From NCBI GenBank assembly GCA_902768125.1, contig CACXKA010000016.1, forward strand, positions 1-48,130: DNA of 48,130 nt, written 5' to 3'. This DNA comes from an uncultured Bacteroidales bacterium. GTDB taxonomy: Bacteria > Bacteroidota > Bacteroidia > Bacteroidales > Bacteroidaceae. Of this stretch, positions 8,211 to 17,308 are shown piece by piece. The position numbers and the translations under genes were made by a program. The notes under the pieces are model-generated. The model was given only the letters and a program-made list of their open reading frames with translations. It did no database searches and had not been told where the DNA came from. Position 1 is the first letter of the stretch; every line of letters begins with the position of its first letter.

Positions 8211-10418
8211 ATGGACTACATAGATATACGGACAAAACTCAGGAAAGAGAATCTCGCAGATACTTTTCCAAAGATTCTCCAAAAGGCTGTTGAAATTGGT
8301 CACTATGAACTGACAGAAGAGGTGGATAATCTGTGGGTGACCTATCGACAGATGTTGCAATTCATGTTAGAGGGTATCAATGATGCCCAGCGTGAACGGA
8401 TTCGCACGAACATCTGCCATCAACTGAGTTTTGTGGTCAGTCGGTTGGAACGTCTGGAGCGCATCAAAGTGCATCCAGAGGAGAAGTATGTCAGCATCAG
8501 CAAGGAGATGAATCGCATTCCATCTTTCGAAAGCATTGTCAGTCAGTTGGAACAGGTGTCGAAGGAGGTGGCTGAGGTCACGAATGACGAACTGCTTCGC
8601 GATTCCATTCGCAAATATCGTCTGGATGCACTCCATGAGGAACATGAGACGACGATGCAGAACCTGTTCAATTGGACATGGACGAGCGAACTGTGGCAGA
8701 ATGCCGATATGGATCAGGCCAATCGTATCATCTTCTCTGAGAACATCCGAACGAACGATAAGGCGGTCTTCATTACAGCAGTCACCCTATCTTGCTTTGA
8801 GTTTGTGGATGCCACCAAGATGCTGTTCTTACTGGATTGCTATCTGGTGGAAGATGATGCCATCTCCCAACGTGCCTTGGTGGGATTCGTGCTGCTGTTC
8901 CATTTCTTCTACATTCAACTTGAAGACAATCAAGAACTGAAGGATCGTCTGTCTGTCTACAGCGATGATGCCACTTTCATTCACGACCTCTATGCCACCA
9001 TGATGCAGTTGCAGATGAGTTGCACCACAGAACGTGTCACCTCCAAGATGCGCAACGATATCATGCCGGCCTTGATGCAAGGAGTGATGAACAAGAAGAT
9101 GCCCAAGAAAAAGGATATCGACCCTGAGGCATTCAACAAGAACGGAGAAAACCCAGAGTGGATGTACGATGAGAAGATGGACAAGAAGATGCAGGAAATG
9201 GCTGAGATGCAATTGGATGGGGCTGATATCTATTTTGCATCCTTCTCCACCTTGAAAGGCTATCCTTTCTTCCATCAGATGTCTCATTGGTTCTACCCTT
9301 TCTCGTTGGACAACAATTATACGCCTGAGCTTAGAAAGTTCTCCGATGGAATGGTCAATAAAATCCTTCGACTCATTCTCAATGGTAGTCCTTTCTGCAA
9401 TAGCGACAAATACTCCCTTTGCTTCACATTCTCCAATCTGGGCAACATGGGAGAGAGTGCAGTTGAGGAACAAATCAGTCGCCAGATACCCGATGGTATG
9501 GACATCGATGCTTTGGCAGAAGATTCAGAAATGCACAAACCTCAGAAGGCGGACATTCGTCGACACTATGTGTTTGACTTGTATCGCTTCTATCACATCT
9601 ATCCTTATAAGCAACAGTTTGCCAATCCGTTCGAGGCTTTGCAAAAGTATCCTATCACACCTTTCAGCAATCCTTGGTTGAAGGAACTGATGGCTGATGA
9701 CAAAGAAGAAATGGCACAATATGCTGACTTCATGATGCGAAAGGAGTTCTACCAATCAGCACTCGATATCTTCACCACCATCGCTGACAATGAGTTCGAC
9801 CCTGATTTGGCAAGTATATGGCAGAAGATAGGATTCTGTCATCAGAAATTGAAAGAACCAGAAGAAGCCATCCACGCCTATACGATTGCTAACAACCTCA
9901 AGCCCAATTCGAAATGGACACTCAGCCATTTGGCGTCGTTGTGCAATGGTGCAGACAGAAAAGAGGAAGCCATCAAATATTATCAAGAATTACTGGCCAT
10001 CCATCCTGATAATCTGAAATACGTGGTGAATGCGTCTCAGGCGATGATTCAATGCGACCAATACGAAGAGGCTTTGCCTTTGTTGTACAAGGCATCGTTC
10101 TTGGATGAAGAATCGTTGCAAGTGAAGCAGTTGTTGGCTTGGTGCCTGATGGTCAATGGAAAGAAAGAGGAATCCGTGAAGTTCGTCCTTGAATTGCTGA
10201 CGACTGATGCCAACAACGAGGAGACAAATATTCTGTACGCCCTACTCTTCTTGATGGATGGAAAACTGAAGGAAGCCTATCATCAACTATCTCCCATCGT
10301 CAACACGAACAGTCTTGAGAACCTGCAGCAAAAACTCGATGTGCTTTGTCGTCATCAACTGTTAGAAAACAATGCGCTCGTCCTGTTCATGGATGCGTTG
10401 AGTCTTCACATTGTCTAA
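8211..10418 (+). CDS. Large TPR-repeat protein of unknown function
   Basis: 735 residues with no signal peptide, so probably cytoplasmic. The N-terminal 480 residues are helical and not recognisable to me. About residues 500-690 contain four or five tetratricopeptide-like helical pairs, for example IWQKIGFCHQKLKEPEEAIH and the segments EEAIKYYQELLAIHPDN and EEALPLLYKASFLD. TPRs usually bind partner proteins. It sits four bases after the binding-protein gene and six bases before a UPF1-like helicase gene, so the three are probably co-transcribed. That pairing suggests, but does not prove, a scaffold for the helicase. Confidence 0.8.
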   Translation: MDYIDIRTKLRKENLADTFPKILQKAVEIGHYELTEEVDNLWVTYRQMLQFMLEGINDAQRERIRTNICHQLSFVVSRLERLERIKVHPEEKYVSISKEMNRIPSFESIVSQLEQVSKEVAEVTNDELLRDSIRKYRLDALHEEHETTMQNLFNWTWTSELWQNADMDQANRIIFSENIRTNDKAVFITAVTLSCFEFVDATKMLFLLDCYLVEDDAISQRALVGFVLLFHFFYIQLEDNQELKDRLSVYSDDATFIHDLYATMMQLQMSCTTERVTSKMRNDIMPALMQGVMNKKMPKKKDIDPEAFNKNGENPEWMYDEKMDKKMQEMAEMQLDGADIYFASFSTLKGYPFFHQMSHWFYPFSLDNNYTPELRKFSDGMVNKILRLILNGSPFCNSDKYSLCFTFSNLGNMGESAVEEQISRQIPDGMDIDALAEDSEMHKPQKADIRRHYVFDLYRFYHIYPYKQQFANPFEALQKYPITPFSNPWLKELMADDKEEMAQYADFMMRKEFYQSALDIFTTIADNEFDPDLASIWQKIGFCHQKLKEPEEAIHAYTIANNLKPNSKWTLSHLASLCNGADRKEEAIKYYQELLAIHPDNLKYVVNASQAMIQCDQYEEALPLLYKASFLDEESLQVKQLLAWCLMVNGKKEESVKFVLELLTTDANNEETNILYALLFLMDGKLKEAYHQLSPIVNTNSLENLQQKLDVLCRHQLLENNALVLFMDALSLHIV

Positions 10419-10424
10419 TACGCC

Positions 10425-12380
10425 ATGCAAAACAGCACTCTATATTTGCAGCGACTTCGTCAACTCTTGCAGATGGAATATGATTCTGAGAAGGAAGAGT
10501 TTCGAGTGCAGTCGGAGAAGATGGGCATCAAGCGCAAGATTCATCGAGGCATCTGCTGGTATCCTGTCGAAGCGGGTCGCAGTTACTACAATTCTTTGAA
10601 TCAATTAGTCGTTGAAATCGTCAAAAAAGACCATGATGAGACAGACGAGGACATCGAACATCTGTTCGAATATGGAAAACCTGTGCAGTTCTTTTCTTTT
10701 AATGCAAAATACCTCAACGACGACATCAAAAACAAGTCTGACATTCAATATTACGCCTTTTCATCGACGGTTTCATACGTGGATGGAGACAAGATGGTGG
10801 TCACTATTCCCTCTTCTCAAGCCTTGATTGACTTGCAGAATGCCAACAACTTGGGCATACAGCTTTACTTTGACGAAACATCGTATAAGACTATGTTTCA
10901 TGCACTTGATGAAGTGATTAATGCAAAAAACAATCGCTTGGCAGATTTGAGAGACATCTTTGCTGGACAAGTGAAACCCCAGAAGCGAACCTTTACCCCC
11001 ATGCAGTTCCCTTGGTTGAACAAGACACAGGAAACCGCTGTGAATGAAGTGCTTTGGGCAAAGGATGTGGAGGTGGTGCATGGTCCTCCAGGAACAGGGA
11101 AAACCACCACACTGGTCGAAGCCATCTATGAAACTTTGCATCGTGAAACCCAAGTGTTGGTGTGTGCCCAAAGCAATATGGCAGTCGATTGGATTAGCGA
11201 GAAACTGGTGGATCACGGTGTGCCCGTACTTCGTATTGGCAATCCCTCACGTGTAAACGACAAGATGCTGTCTTTCACGTATGAACGTAAGTTTGAGAGT
11301 CACCCCGACTATCCTGAATTGTGGAGCATTCGCAAGACTATTCGTCAGATGAAGGAGAATCGCAAGCGTGGTGACAACATCCATCAGAAGATTGCCCGTC
11401 TGCGAGATCGCGCCACAGAACTTGAAATGACCATCAACGCACAACTATTTGATGAAGCACGAGTGGTGGCATGCACTCTGGTCGGCTCAGCCAACAAACT
11501 GTTGGTCCGACATAAATTTTCCACCCTTTTCATTGACGAAGCAGCACAAGCGTTGGAGCCTGCATGCTGGATTGCTACAAGGCGTGCCTCACGTATCATC
11601 CTTGCTGGAGACCATCAACAACTTCCACCCACCATCAAGTGTTACGAAGCGATGAAACAGGGGCTTGGAAAGACGCTCATGGAACGTATTGTGGAGAATC
11701 AACCCGAGGCCGTCACTTTGCTTAAGGTGCAGTATCGTATGAACGACACTATCATGAAGTTTTCCTCCGACTGGTTCTATCATGGAGAAGTGGAGTCGGA
11801 TGAGAGTGTGAAGCATCGTTCCGTGCTTGATTGGGAACACCCCATCCAATGGATTGACGGCAACGAGATGCTTCAGCAGGTGAATGAGGAATTACAGGAA
11901 GAAGAAAAGCTCAATATCGATTTCACCGAACAATTCATTGGTGAAAATCATGGACGCATCAACAAGGCTGAAGCCGAGTTGGTGTTGAGCACCCTCAAGA
12001 ATTATATTGATAAAATTGGTGGGGAACGTTTCCTCTCTGAACGTCTGGATGTTGGTATCATTTCTCCTTACAAGGTGCAGACCCAATACTTGCGCCAGCA
12101 AATCCGCAAGCGTGAGGAATTTCGTCCGTTCCGTCAGGTCATCAGCGTCAATACCGTCGATGGCTTTCAGGGTCAGGAACGCGACATTATCCTGATCAGT
12201 CTTGTACGAAGTAATGAGAATGGGCAGATAGGCTTCCTATCCGACTTGCGACGCATGAATGTTGCCATGACGCGTGCGCGTATGAAACTGATGATTTTTG
12301 GAGATAAGGAAACCTTACTCCATCATGCATTCTATCGCAAACTCATTCAGTATGTTGAGAATGTGACTAAGGAGGGTTAA
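10425..12380 (+). CDS. Superfamily 1 (UPF1/IGHMBP2-like) DNA/RNA helicase
   Basis: 651 residues. Motif I GPPGTGKTTT at about 220, motif II FIDEAAQ at about 368 (DEAA type, as in the UPF1/SMUBP-2 group), motif III GDHQQLPPTIK, motif IV-like LLKVQYRMND, motif V VDGFQGQERDIILIS and motif VI NVAMTRARMKL near 614. These proteins unwind DNA or RNA 5' to 3' using ATP. The N-terminal 200 residues would hold the beta-barrel and stalk elements usual in this family. The role in Bacteroidales is unknown; the close link to the TPR gene may point to a joint function. It converges on a small broken gene on the other strand. Confidence 0.9.
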   Translation: MQNSTLYLQRLRQLLQMEYDSEKEEFRVQSEKMGIKRKIHRGICWYPVEAGRSYYNSLNQLVVEIVKKDHDETDEDIEHLFEYGKPVQFFSFNAKYLNDDIKNKSDIQYYAFSSTVSYVDGDKMVVTIPSSQALIDLQNANNLGIQLYFDETSYKTMFHALDEVINAKNNRLADLRDIFAGQVKPQKRTFTPMQFPWLNKTQETAVNEVLWAKDVEVVHGPPGTGKTTTLVEAIYETLHRETQVLVCAQSNMAVDWISEKLVDHGVPVLRIGNPSRVNDKMLSFTYERKFESHPDYPELWSIRKTIRQMKENRKRGDNIHQKIARLRDRATELEMTINAQLFDEARVVACTLVGSANKLLVRHKFSTLFIDEAAQALEPACWIATRRASRIILAGDHQQLPPTIKCYEAMKQGLGKTLMERIVENQPEAVTLLKVQYRMNDTIMKFSSDWFYHGEVESDESVKHRSVLDWEHPIQWIDGNEMLQQVNEELQEEEKLNIDFTEQFIGENHGRINKAEAELVLSTLKNYIDKIGGERFLSERLDVGIISPYKVQTQYLRQQIRKREEFRPFRQVISVNTVDGFQGQERDIILISLVRSNENGQIGFLSDLRRMNVAMTRARMKLMIFGDKETLLHHAFYRKLIQYVENVTKEG

Positions 12381-12389
12381 CCAACAGGG

Positions 12390-12610
12390 TTAACTACGAA
12401 CAATACCTCTTCTTTGTAGTTCAGTCAGCGTTGCGCTGTCTTCAAAAGAGAGAATGTGTGATCCGTGTGCAATTCGATAAACTCTGTCTGGGGTCGTACC
12501 ACACATCTCAGCAATGTCTTTCATAAGTGGGAGCATTGGGGGATTTCCTGTAGGGGTGCAGCATAATGCTGACCTTCTTCATAATCTTCGATAGGTGTTA
12601 CTTTTTTCAT
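12390..12610 (-). pseudogene. Small gene with a frameshift; C-terminal part looks like a helix-turn-helix
   Basis: On the minus strand an ATG at 12608-12610 opens MKKVTPIEDYEEGQHYAAP and runs to a TGA at 12521-12523. A second frame continues with TGNPPMLPLMKDIAEM and then CGTTPDRVYRIAHGSHILS, ending ELQRRGIVRS at a TAA at 12390-12392. One extra C in the CCCC run would join them into a protein of about 72 residues. IAEMCGTTPDRVYRIAHG has the look of a helix-turn-helix. A TATCTTTG box lies 24 bases upstream. It may be real decay, a sequencing error, or a short gene starting at the internal Met at 12536. The rest of 12381-12740 holds only this gene and its promoter. Confidence 0.5.
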
Positions 12611-12633
12611 TTTTTCGTTTAGTATTACTGCGA

Positions 12634-12641
12634 CAAAGATA
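12634..12641 (-). promoter_or_regulatory. -7 box of the small frameshifted gene
   Basis: The minus strand reads TATCTTTG, a TAnnTTTG match, 24 bases before the ATG at 12610. The -33 region is T-rich without a clear TTTG. Confidence 0.45.
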
Positions 12642-12740
12642 CACACAATTGACGAACTAAGAAAAGAAAAGCATAAAATATTCACAAAAAAAATGTGCCA
12701 GACTCTTTTTCCGTGAGTTCTGTCACATTGTTACCGATGG

Positions 12741-12812
12741 TAGCGCCTACGAGAATCGAACTCGTGTTCCATGCGTGAGAGGCATGTGTCCTAGCCGCTA
12801 GACGAAAGCGCC
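12741..12812 (-). tRNA. tRNA-Glu (CTC), copy 1
   Basis: Read on the minus strand: acceptor GGCGCTT pairs with AGGCGCT (two G-U pairs). The anticodon stem CATGC/GCATG holds the loop CTCTCAC, giving anticodon CTC for GAG codons. The T arm is ACGAG-TTCGATT-CTCGT. 72 bases without CCA; the following bases happen to read CCA in this copy. It is the last of three tRNA genes in the cluster in the direction of transcription. Confidence 0.93.
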
Positions 12813-12847
12813 AAGTGCCCCATGCAGGGCTGTTGATTCCGAAGTTG

Positions 12848-12919
12848 TAGCGCCTACGGGAATCGAACCCGTGTTCCATGCGTGAGAGGCATGTGTCCTA
12901 GCCGCTAGACGAAAGCGCC
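12848..12919 (-). tRNA. tRNA-Glu (CTC), copy 2
   Basis: Same sequence as copy 1 apart from a compensated change in the T stem (ACGGG/CCCGT in place of ACGAG/CTCGT). Anticodon CTC. The 3' end is followed by CAA rather than CCA, so CCA must be added enzymatically here. Confidence 0.93.
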
Positions 12920-12931
12920 ATCAGAAAGGTG

Positions 12932-13018
12932 CGGAAGGAGGGGGATTCGAACCCCCGGTACGGTAACCCGTACGTCAGTTTAGCAAACTGGTGGTTTCAG
13001 CCACTCACCCATCCTTCC
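12932..13018 (-). tRNA. tRNA-Ser (GCT)
   Basis: 87 bases. Acceptor GGAAGGA/TCCTTCC with discriminator G, anticodon loop TTGCTAA giving GCT for AGC and AGU codons, a long variable arm (GTACGG...CCGTAC) as in serine tRNAs, and T arm GGGGGTTCGAATCCCCC. It is the first gene of the Ser-Glu-Glu cluster behind the promoter at 13094-13125. Confidence 0.95.
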
Positions 13019-13093
13019 GGAACCGTGGTTCTGAATTGCTTGAAGAGGTGCGTTTTTCCTTCGCTAAAGGCACTCCTCTGTCAATTGCGAGTG

Positions 13094-13125
13094 CAAAGGT
13101 AGTGCAAATTTTCCGTTCCAACAAA
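13094..13125 (-). promoter_or_regulatory. Promoter of the tRNA cluster
   Basis: On the minus strand TTTG (13122-13125) and TACCTTTG (13094-13101) are separated by exactly 20 bases, a full consensus. It drives tRNA-Ser and the two tRNA-Glu genes and lies back to back with the mazG promoter. Confidence 0.8.
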
Positions 13126-13145
13126 TATTTTCAAGGAAAAAATCG

Positions 13146-13153
13146 TACCTTTG
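13146..13153 (+). promoter_or_regulatory. -7 box of mazG
   Basis: TACCTTTG, 39 bases before the mazG ATG. The matching -33 position falls on the tRNA promoter's -33 box, so the two divergent promoters overlap. Confidence 0.6.
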
Positions 13154-13192
13154 CAGAAAATTTGTGTTCACATTATATATAAATAGAGAAAC

Positions 13193-14011
13193 ATGCATAC
13201 AAGACAGGAGAAGATGGAGGCTTTTGGACGTTTGCTCGACGTGATGGATGACCTCCGTGAGAAGTGTCCTTGGGATCGCAAACAGACGAACGAATCTTTG
13301 CGTCCCAACACAATTGAAGAGACTTACGAACTTTGTGACGCCCTCATCAAAGAGGACAATCTCAATATCTGCAAGGAACTGGGCGATGTGTTGCTCCACA
13401 TTGTCTTCTATTCGAAGATTGGTGAGGAGAAAGGTGCGTTTGATGTGGCGGATGTGTGCCACAAACTCTGCGACAAGCTCATCTTCCGTCATCCTCACGT
13501 GTATGGCGATGTGAAGGCGGAGACAGCCAGCGACGTGAAACGAACTTGGGAACAGATTAAGACAAAGGAGAAGGACGGCAACAAGACGGTGCTCTCTGGT
13601 GTGCCCGATGCCCTCCCCTCGCTCATCAAGGCGTATCGCATTCAAGACAAGGCACGCAATGTGGGCTTCGATTGGGAAGAACGTCGCGATGTGTGGAAGA
13701 AGGTAAAGGAGGAAATTACAGAGTTTGAGGCAGAGTTGGAAACACTCTATAGCAATGCAGAAACGGATGAGGCGAAAGCGGCTGCTAAACAGCACGCCAC
13801 AGAGGAGTTTGGCGATGTGATGTTCAGTCTCATCAATGCAGCCCGACTCTACAAGATCAATCCGGACAACGCCCTCGAGCACACCAACCAGAAGTTCATC
13901 AAGCGCTTCAACTACGTGGAAGCCAAGGCAAAAGAAAAAGGTCAGGATTTGAAAGACCTGACCTTGGAACAGATGGATACCTGGTGGAACGAAGCGAAAG
14001 CACTCGGATAG
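13193..14011 (+). CDS. mazG: Nucleoside triphosphate pyrophosphohydrolase
   Basis: 272 residues, the usual two-domain MazG length. It hydrolyses NTPs and dNTPs to monophosphates and pyrophosphate, in many bacteria to clear damaged nucleotides or modulate the stringent response. Visible: CPWDRKQTNESLRPNTIEET, the metal-binding helices EETYELCDAL and ELGDVLLHIVFYSKI (an EExxE...ExxD pattern), HPHVYGD, and a second repeat in the C-terminal half (KEEITEFEAEL...EEFGDVMFSLIN). It ends 10 bases from the end of metH on the opposite strand. Confidence 0.95.
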   Translation: MHTRQEKMEAFGRLLDVMDDLREKCPWDRKQTNESLRPNTIEETYELCDALIKEDNLNICKELGDVLLHIVFYSKIGEEKGAFDVADVCHKLCDKLIFRHPHVYGDVKAETASDVKRTWEQIKTKEKDGNKTVLSGVPDALPSLIKAYRIQDKARNVGFDWEERRDVWKKVKEEITEFEAELETLYSNAETDEAKAAAKQHATEEFGDVMFSLINAARLYKINPDNALEHTNQKFIKRFNYVEAKAKEKGQDLKDLTLEQMDTWWNEAKALG

Positions 14012-14021
14012 CTTTAACCTC

Positions 14022-16787
14022 TCAACTAAAATAATCAGGCTTCCTCTTTCGAGCCTCTTCTAAACTTATTGTGCCGGACTCTCCTTCTGCTTTTTCAGAA
14101 CGGAGTTCGGCATACTTTTTGTCCAATTCATCGGTCAATTCAGCCCTTGAATCAGGATTGAGCAGTTTAGCACTGGCAATCACATTCTGCGACGCATCCT
14201 TCATCCAGAGGACGGGACCATGATAGACGGGCGCAATCTTGAGGGCTGTATGCAGTTCGCTGGTGGTGGCTCCACCAATCATGATAGGGATGTTTACGCC
14301 TTTAGCTTCGAGAGCACGAGCCACATTCACCATTTCTTCCAACGAAGGGGTAATCAAGCCAGAAAGTCCGATGATATCGACGTTTTCTTCAATGGCTTTC
14401 TCCACGATGGTTTCAGTTGGCACCATCACACCCAAGTCGATGATTTCGTAATTGTTGCAAGCAAGAATCACACTCACGATGTTTTTTCCGATATCGTGCA
14501 CATCACCTTTGACTGTTGCCAACAACACCTTACCTGCTTTTTGTGCGCCTTCCGAACGGCTTGCCTCAATCAGCGGTTGCAGAATGCTGACAGCACGTTT
14601 CATCGTTCGCGCTGTTTTCACGACTTGTGGTAAAAACATCTTGCCAGCACCAAAGAGCTCTCCAACCGTATTCATCGCATCCATCAAAGGACCTTCAATA
14701 ATCTTGACAGGGTTATCATAAAGTTGGGTTGCCTCATTCAGATCGGTTTCCAAGTAGTCGCCGATGCCCTTCACCAATGCATGCTTCAGTCGCTCTTCAA
14801 CGCTGCCGTTTCGCCAATCATCTGCAGAAGTCTTAGGTAAAACACCGCCATTTTTAAGTGCTTCCTTTTCAGCATCTTTCTCCGCCTTGATTCGAGCAGC
14901 TATTTCAATCAGTCTTTCCGTTGCTCCCTCATCACGATTGAGCAATACATCCTCAATGGCTGTCAACACATTGTCAGGGATTTCGCTGTACAGTACCTGC
15001 GTGGCAGGATTGACAATACCCATGTCCTGACCTTTGCTGATGGTGTGATAGAGGAATACGGCATGCATCGCTTCACGGATGTAATTGTTTCCACGGAATG
15101 AGAAAGACAAGTTGCTGATACCACCAGACACATGGGCACCAGACAGATTCTGTCGAATCCACTCTGTGGCACGAATGAAATCAAGTCCATAGGCATTATG
15201 TTCCTCCATTCCTGTCGCTACAGCCAATACGTTGGGATCAAAGATGATATCTAGTGGGTTGAAACCGACTTTGTCCACTAACAAATGATAGGCACGTTCG
15301 CAGATTTCTATTTTTCGTTCGTAAGTAGTGGCCTGGCCTTGTTCATCAAATGCCATCACCACCGTTGCAGCACCTAAACGTTTGATTTCACGGGCTTTTT
15401 CCAAGAATTTCTCCTCACCTTCCTTTAGGGAGATACTATTTACGATGCTCTTTCCCTGCACACACTTCAGACCTGCAGTAATTACATTCCAGTCGCTGGA
15501 ATCAATCATCACAGGAACCTTTGCTATGTCAGGATCGCTCATCAGCAGATTCAGGAACGTAACCATCTCATGCTTGGCATCCAAAAGGCCATCGTCCATA
15601 TTCACATCAATGACCAGTGCTCCGTCTTCCACTTGTTTTCTTGCGATAGAAAGGGCTTCTTCGTAGTTCTTTTCGTTGATGAGACGCAGGAACTTGCGCG
15701 AACCCGCCACATTGCATCGTTCGCCCACATTGACGAAACGACGTTCTGGTGTGAGTTCCAACAGTTCCAATCCACTCAGCCACATGTTTTTGGGCTTTTC
15801 AACAGGAACATGAGGTTTCTTTCCTTCCACAAGGGCTGGATATAATTCGATGAACTTCTCCGTCGTTCCACAGCAACCACCCAAGATATTGACCAATCCC
15901 TCGTCCACATACTCCTTCACCTGTTCCGCCATCATCTCAGGCGTTTGGTCATAGAGTCCCAATGAATTGGGCAATCCTGCATTGGGATGTGCAGAAATAT
16001 AGTAAGGTGCTTTATCTGCTAGATTCTTCAAGAATGGCTTCAATTGACGAGCACCGAACGAGCAATTCAAACCGATGGAGAAGATATCTGCATGCTGTAC
16101 ACTTGCCAAGAACGCCTCCAAGGTCTGTCCCGAGAGCGTTCGTCCTGCTGTGTCGCTGACAGTGATGGACAACATCAACGGCACTTTCTTCCCCACTTTC
16201 TCCATTGCTATCTCAGAAGCATAGATGGCAGCCTTGGCATTCAAGGAGTCGAAAATGGTCTCAATCAACAGGGCATCCACCCCACCCTCCAACAACGCGT
16301 CCATCTGCTCCACATAGGCATCCACCAATTCATCATACGTCAGGCTTCGCAAAGCAGGATTATTCACATCAGGCGAAATGCTCAATGTTTTGTTCGTTGG
16401 TCCCACATCACCCAGCACAAAACGCGGTTTCATCGGCGTTTTTGCCGTATATTCATCAGCTAACTGGCGGGCAATTTTTGCTGCTGCCAAATTGATGTCA
16501 CGACAATATTCCTGCACATTGTAGTCAGCCATCGAAACCCATTGTGATGAGAAAGTGCAAGTAGTGATGAGGTCTGCCCCAGCTTCGAGATATTTCTTGT
16601 GAATATCGGCAATCACATCTGGACGGGTCAGACAAAGGATGTCGTTATTGCCTTTCATCAGCCCTGGCACATCAACGAATTGTGTGCCTCTGAAGTCTTC
16701 CTCCTGAAGTCCATAACGCTGAATCATCGTGCCCATCGCACCGTCCAGTATCAGTATTCGTTCTTTGATGATGTCGTGTATTTGCAT
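14022..16787 (-). CDS. metH: Cobalamin-dependent methionine synthase without the reactivation domain
   Basis: 921 residues. Transfers methyl from methyltetrahydrofolate via cobalamin to homocysteine. Domains: homocysteine-binding barrel (1 to about 325, zinc-site Cys in GLNCSFGA and GGCCGT near 302), pterin-binding barrel (about 340-620, FVNVGERCNVAGSRKF), helical cap, and the B12-binding Rossmann domain with the cobalt-ligand motif DVHDIGKN near 765. E. coli MetH is about 1,230 residues; the missing C-terminus is the AdoMet-dependent reactivation domain. The protein ends cleanly (RKRKPDYFS), so it is a natural short form, as in other Bacteroidetes. It lies 12 bases after smpB in one operon. 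I saw no B12 riboswitch. Confidence 0.95.
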   Translation of the reverse strand: MQIHDIIKERILILDGAMGTMIQRYGLQEEDFRGTQFVDVPGLMKGNNDILCLTRPDVIADIHKKYLEAGADLITTCTFSSQWVSMADYNVQEYCRDINLAAAKIARQLADEYTAKTPMKPRFVLGDVGPTNKTLSISPDVNNPALRSLTYDELVDAYVEQMDALLEGGVDALLIETIFDSLNAKAAIYASEIAMEKVGKKVPLMLSITVSDTAGRTLSGQTLEAFLASVQHADIFSIGLNCSFGARQLKPFLKNLADKAPYYISAHPNAGLPNSLGLYDQTPEMMAEQVKEYVDEGLVNILGGCCGTTEKFIELYPALVEGKKPHVPVEKPKNMWLSGLELLELTPERRFVNVGERCNVAGSRKFLRLINEKNYEEALSIARKQVEDGALVIDVNMDDGLLDAKHEMVTFLNLLMSDPDIAKVPVMIDSSDWNVITAGLKCVQGKSIVNSISLKEGEEKFLEKAREIKRLGAATVVMAFDEQGQATTYERKIEICERAYHLLVDKVGFNPLDIIFDPNVLAVATGMEEHNAYGLDFIRATEWIRQNLSGAHVSGGISNLSFSFRGNNYIREAMHAVFLYHTISKGQDMGIVNPATQVLYSEIPDNVLTAIEDVLLNRDEGATERLIEIAARIKAEKDAEKEALKNGGVLPKTSADDWRNGSVEERLKHALVKGIGDYLETDLNEATQLYDNPVKIIEGPLMDAMNTVGELFGAGKMFLPQVVKTARTMKRAVSILQPLIEASRSEGAQKAGKVLLATVKGDVHDIGKNIVSVILACNNYEIIDLGVMVPTETIVEKAIEENVDIIGLSGLITPSLEEMVNVARALEAKGVNIPIMIGGATTSELHTALKIAPVYHGPVLWMKDASQNVIASAKLLNPDSRAELTDELDKKYAELRSEKAEGESGTISLEEARKRKPDYFS

Positions 16788-16799
16788 CTTTGTGTCTAA

Positions 16800-17279
16800 T
16801 TAGTAAATGTGAGCTTTCTTCACGCGGTCAATCTCTCTCCTGTCTTCCTTCTCCTTCAACGTCTGGCGTTTGTCATATTCCTTCTTGCCTCGTGCCAGCG
16901 CAATATCGAGTTTTGCCAACCCCTTCTCATTGATATACAAACGCACAGGCACAATCGTGAATCCTGGTGCCTTCGTGTCTTCCTGCAAGTTGTGGATTTC
17001 CTTCCTGTTTAAAAGCAGTTTCCGTTCCCTGCGCTCCACATGGTTGTTGTACGAACCCTCCGAATAGAGTGCCACATACATGTTCTTCACCCAAATCTCC
17101 CCGTTATTGATGTAACAGTAGGTGTCCACCAAGCTTGCCTTGCCCGCACGGATACTCTTAATCTCCGTACCCGTCAGCACAATACCAGCCGTGAAGGTGT
17201 CGATAAACTCATAGTCGAACGACGCCCTCTTGTTCTTGATATTCACCTGCTGATTCTTTGCTATCTTATTCTTTGCCAT
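16800..17279 (-). CDS. smpB: SsrA-binding protein SmpB
   Basis: 159 residues. Binds tmRNA and delivers it to stalled ribosomes for trans-translation. The OB-fold core is seen in [31 protein letters not shown] and [20 protein letters not shown]. The basic C-terminal tail [20 protein letters not shown] reaches the decoding centre. It is the second gene of a three-gene minus-strand operon, 29 bases after the DUF4375-like gene and 12 before metH. Confidence 0.97.
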   Translation of the reverse strand: MAKNKIAKNQQVNIKNKRASFDYEFIDTFTAGIVLTGTEIKSIRAGKASLVDTYCYINNGEIWVKNMYVALYSEGSYNNHVERRERKLLLNRKEIHNLQEDTKAPGFTIVPVRLYINEKGLAKLDIALARGKKEYDKRQTLKEKEDRREIDRVKKAHIY

Positions 17280-17308
17280 AAAAACCTTAACGTTCTAAGC
17301 CCTACACA

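Noticed and set aside
12682-12879. A 65-codon frame across the tRNA-Glu genes
   Set aside because: The sequence is explained by the two tRNAs.
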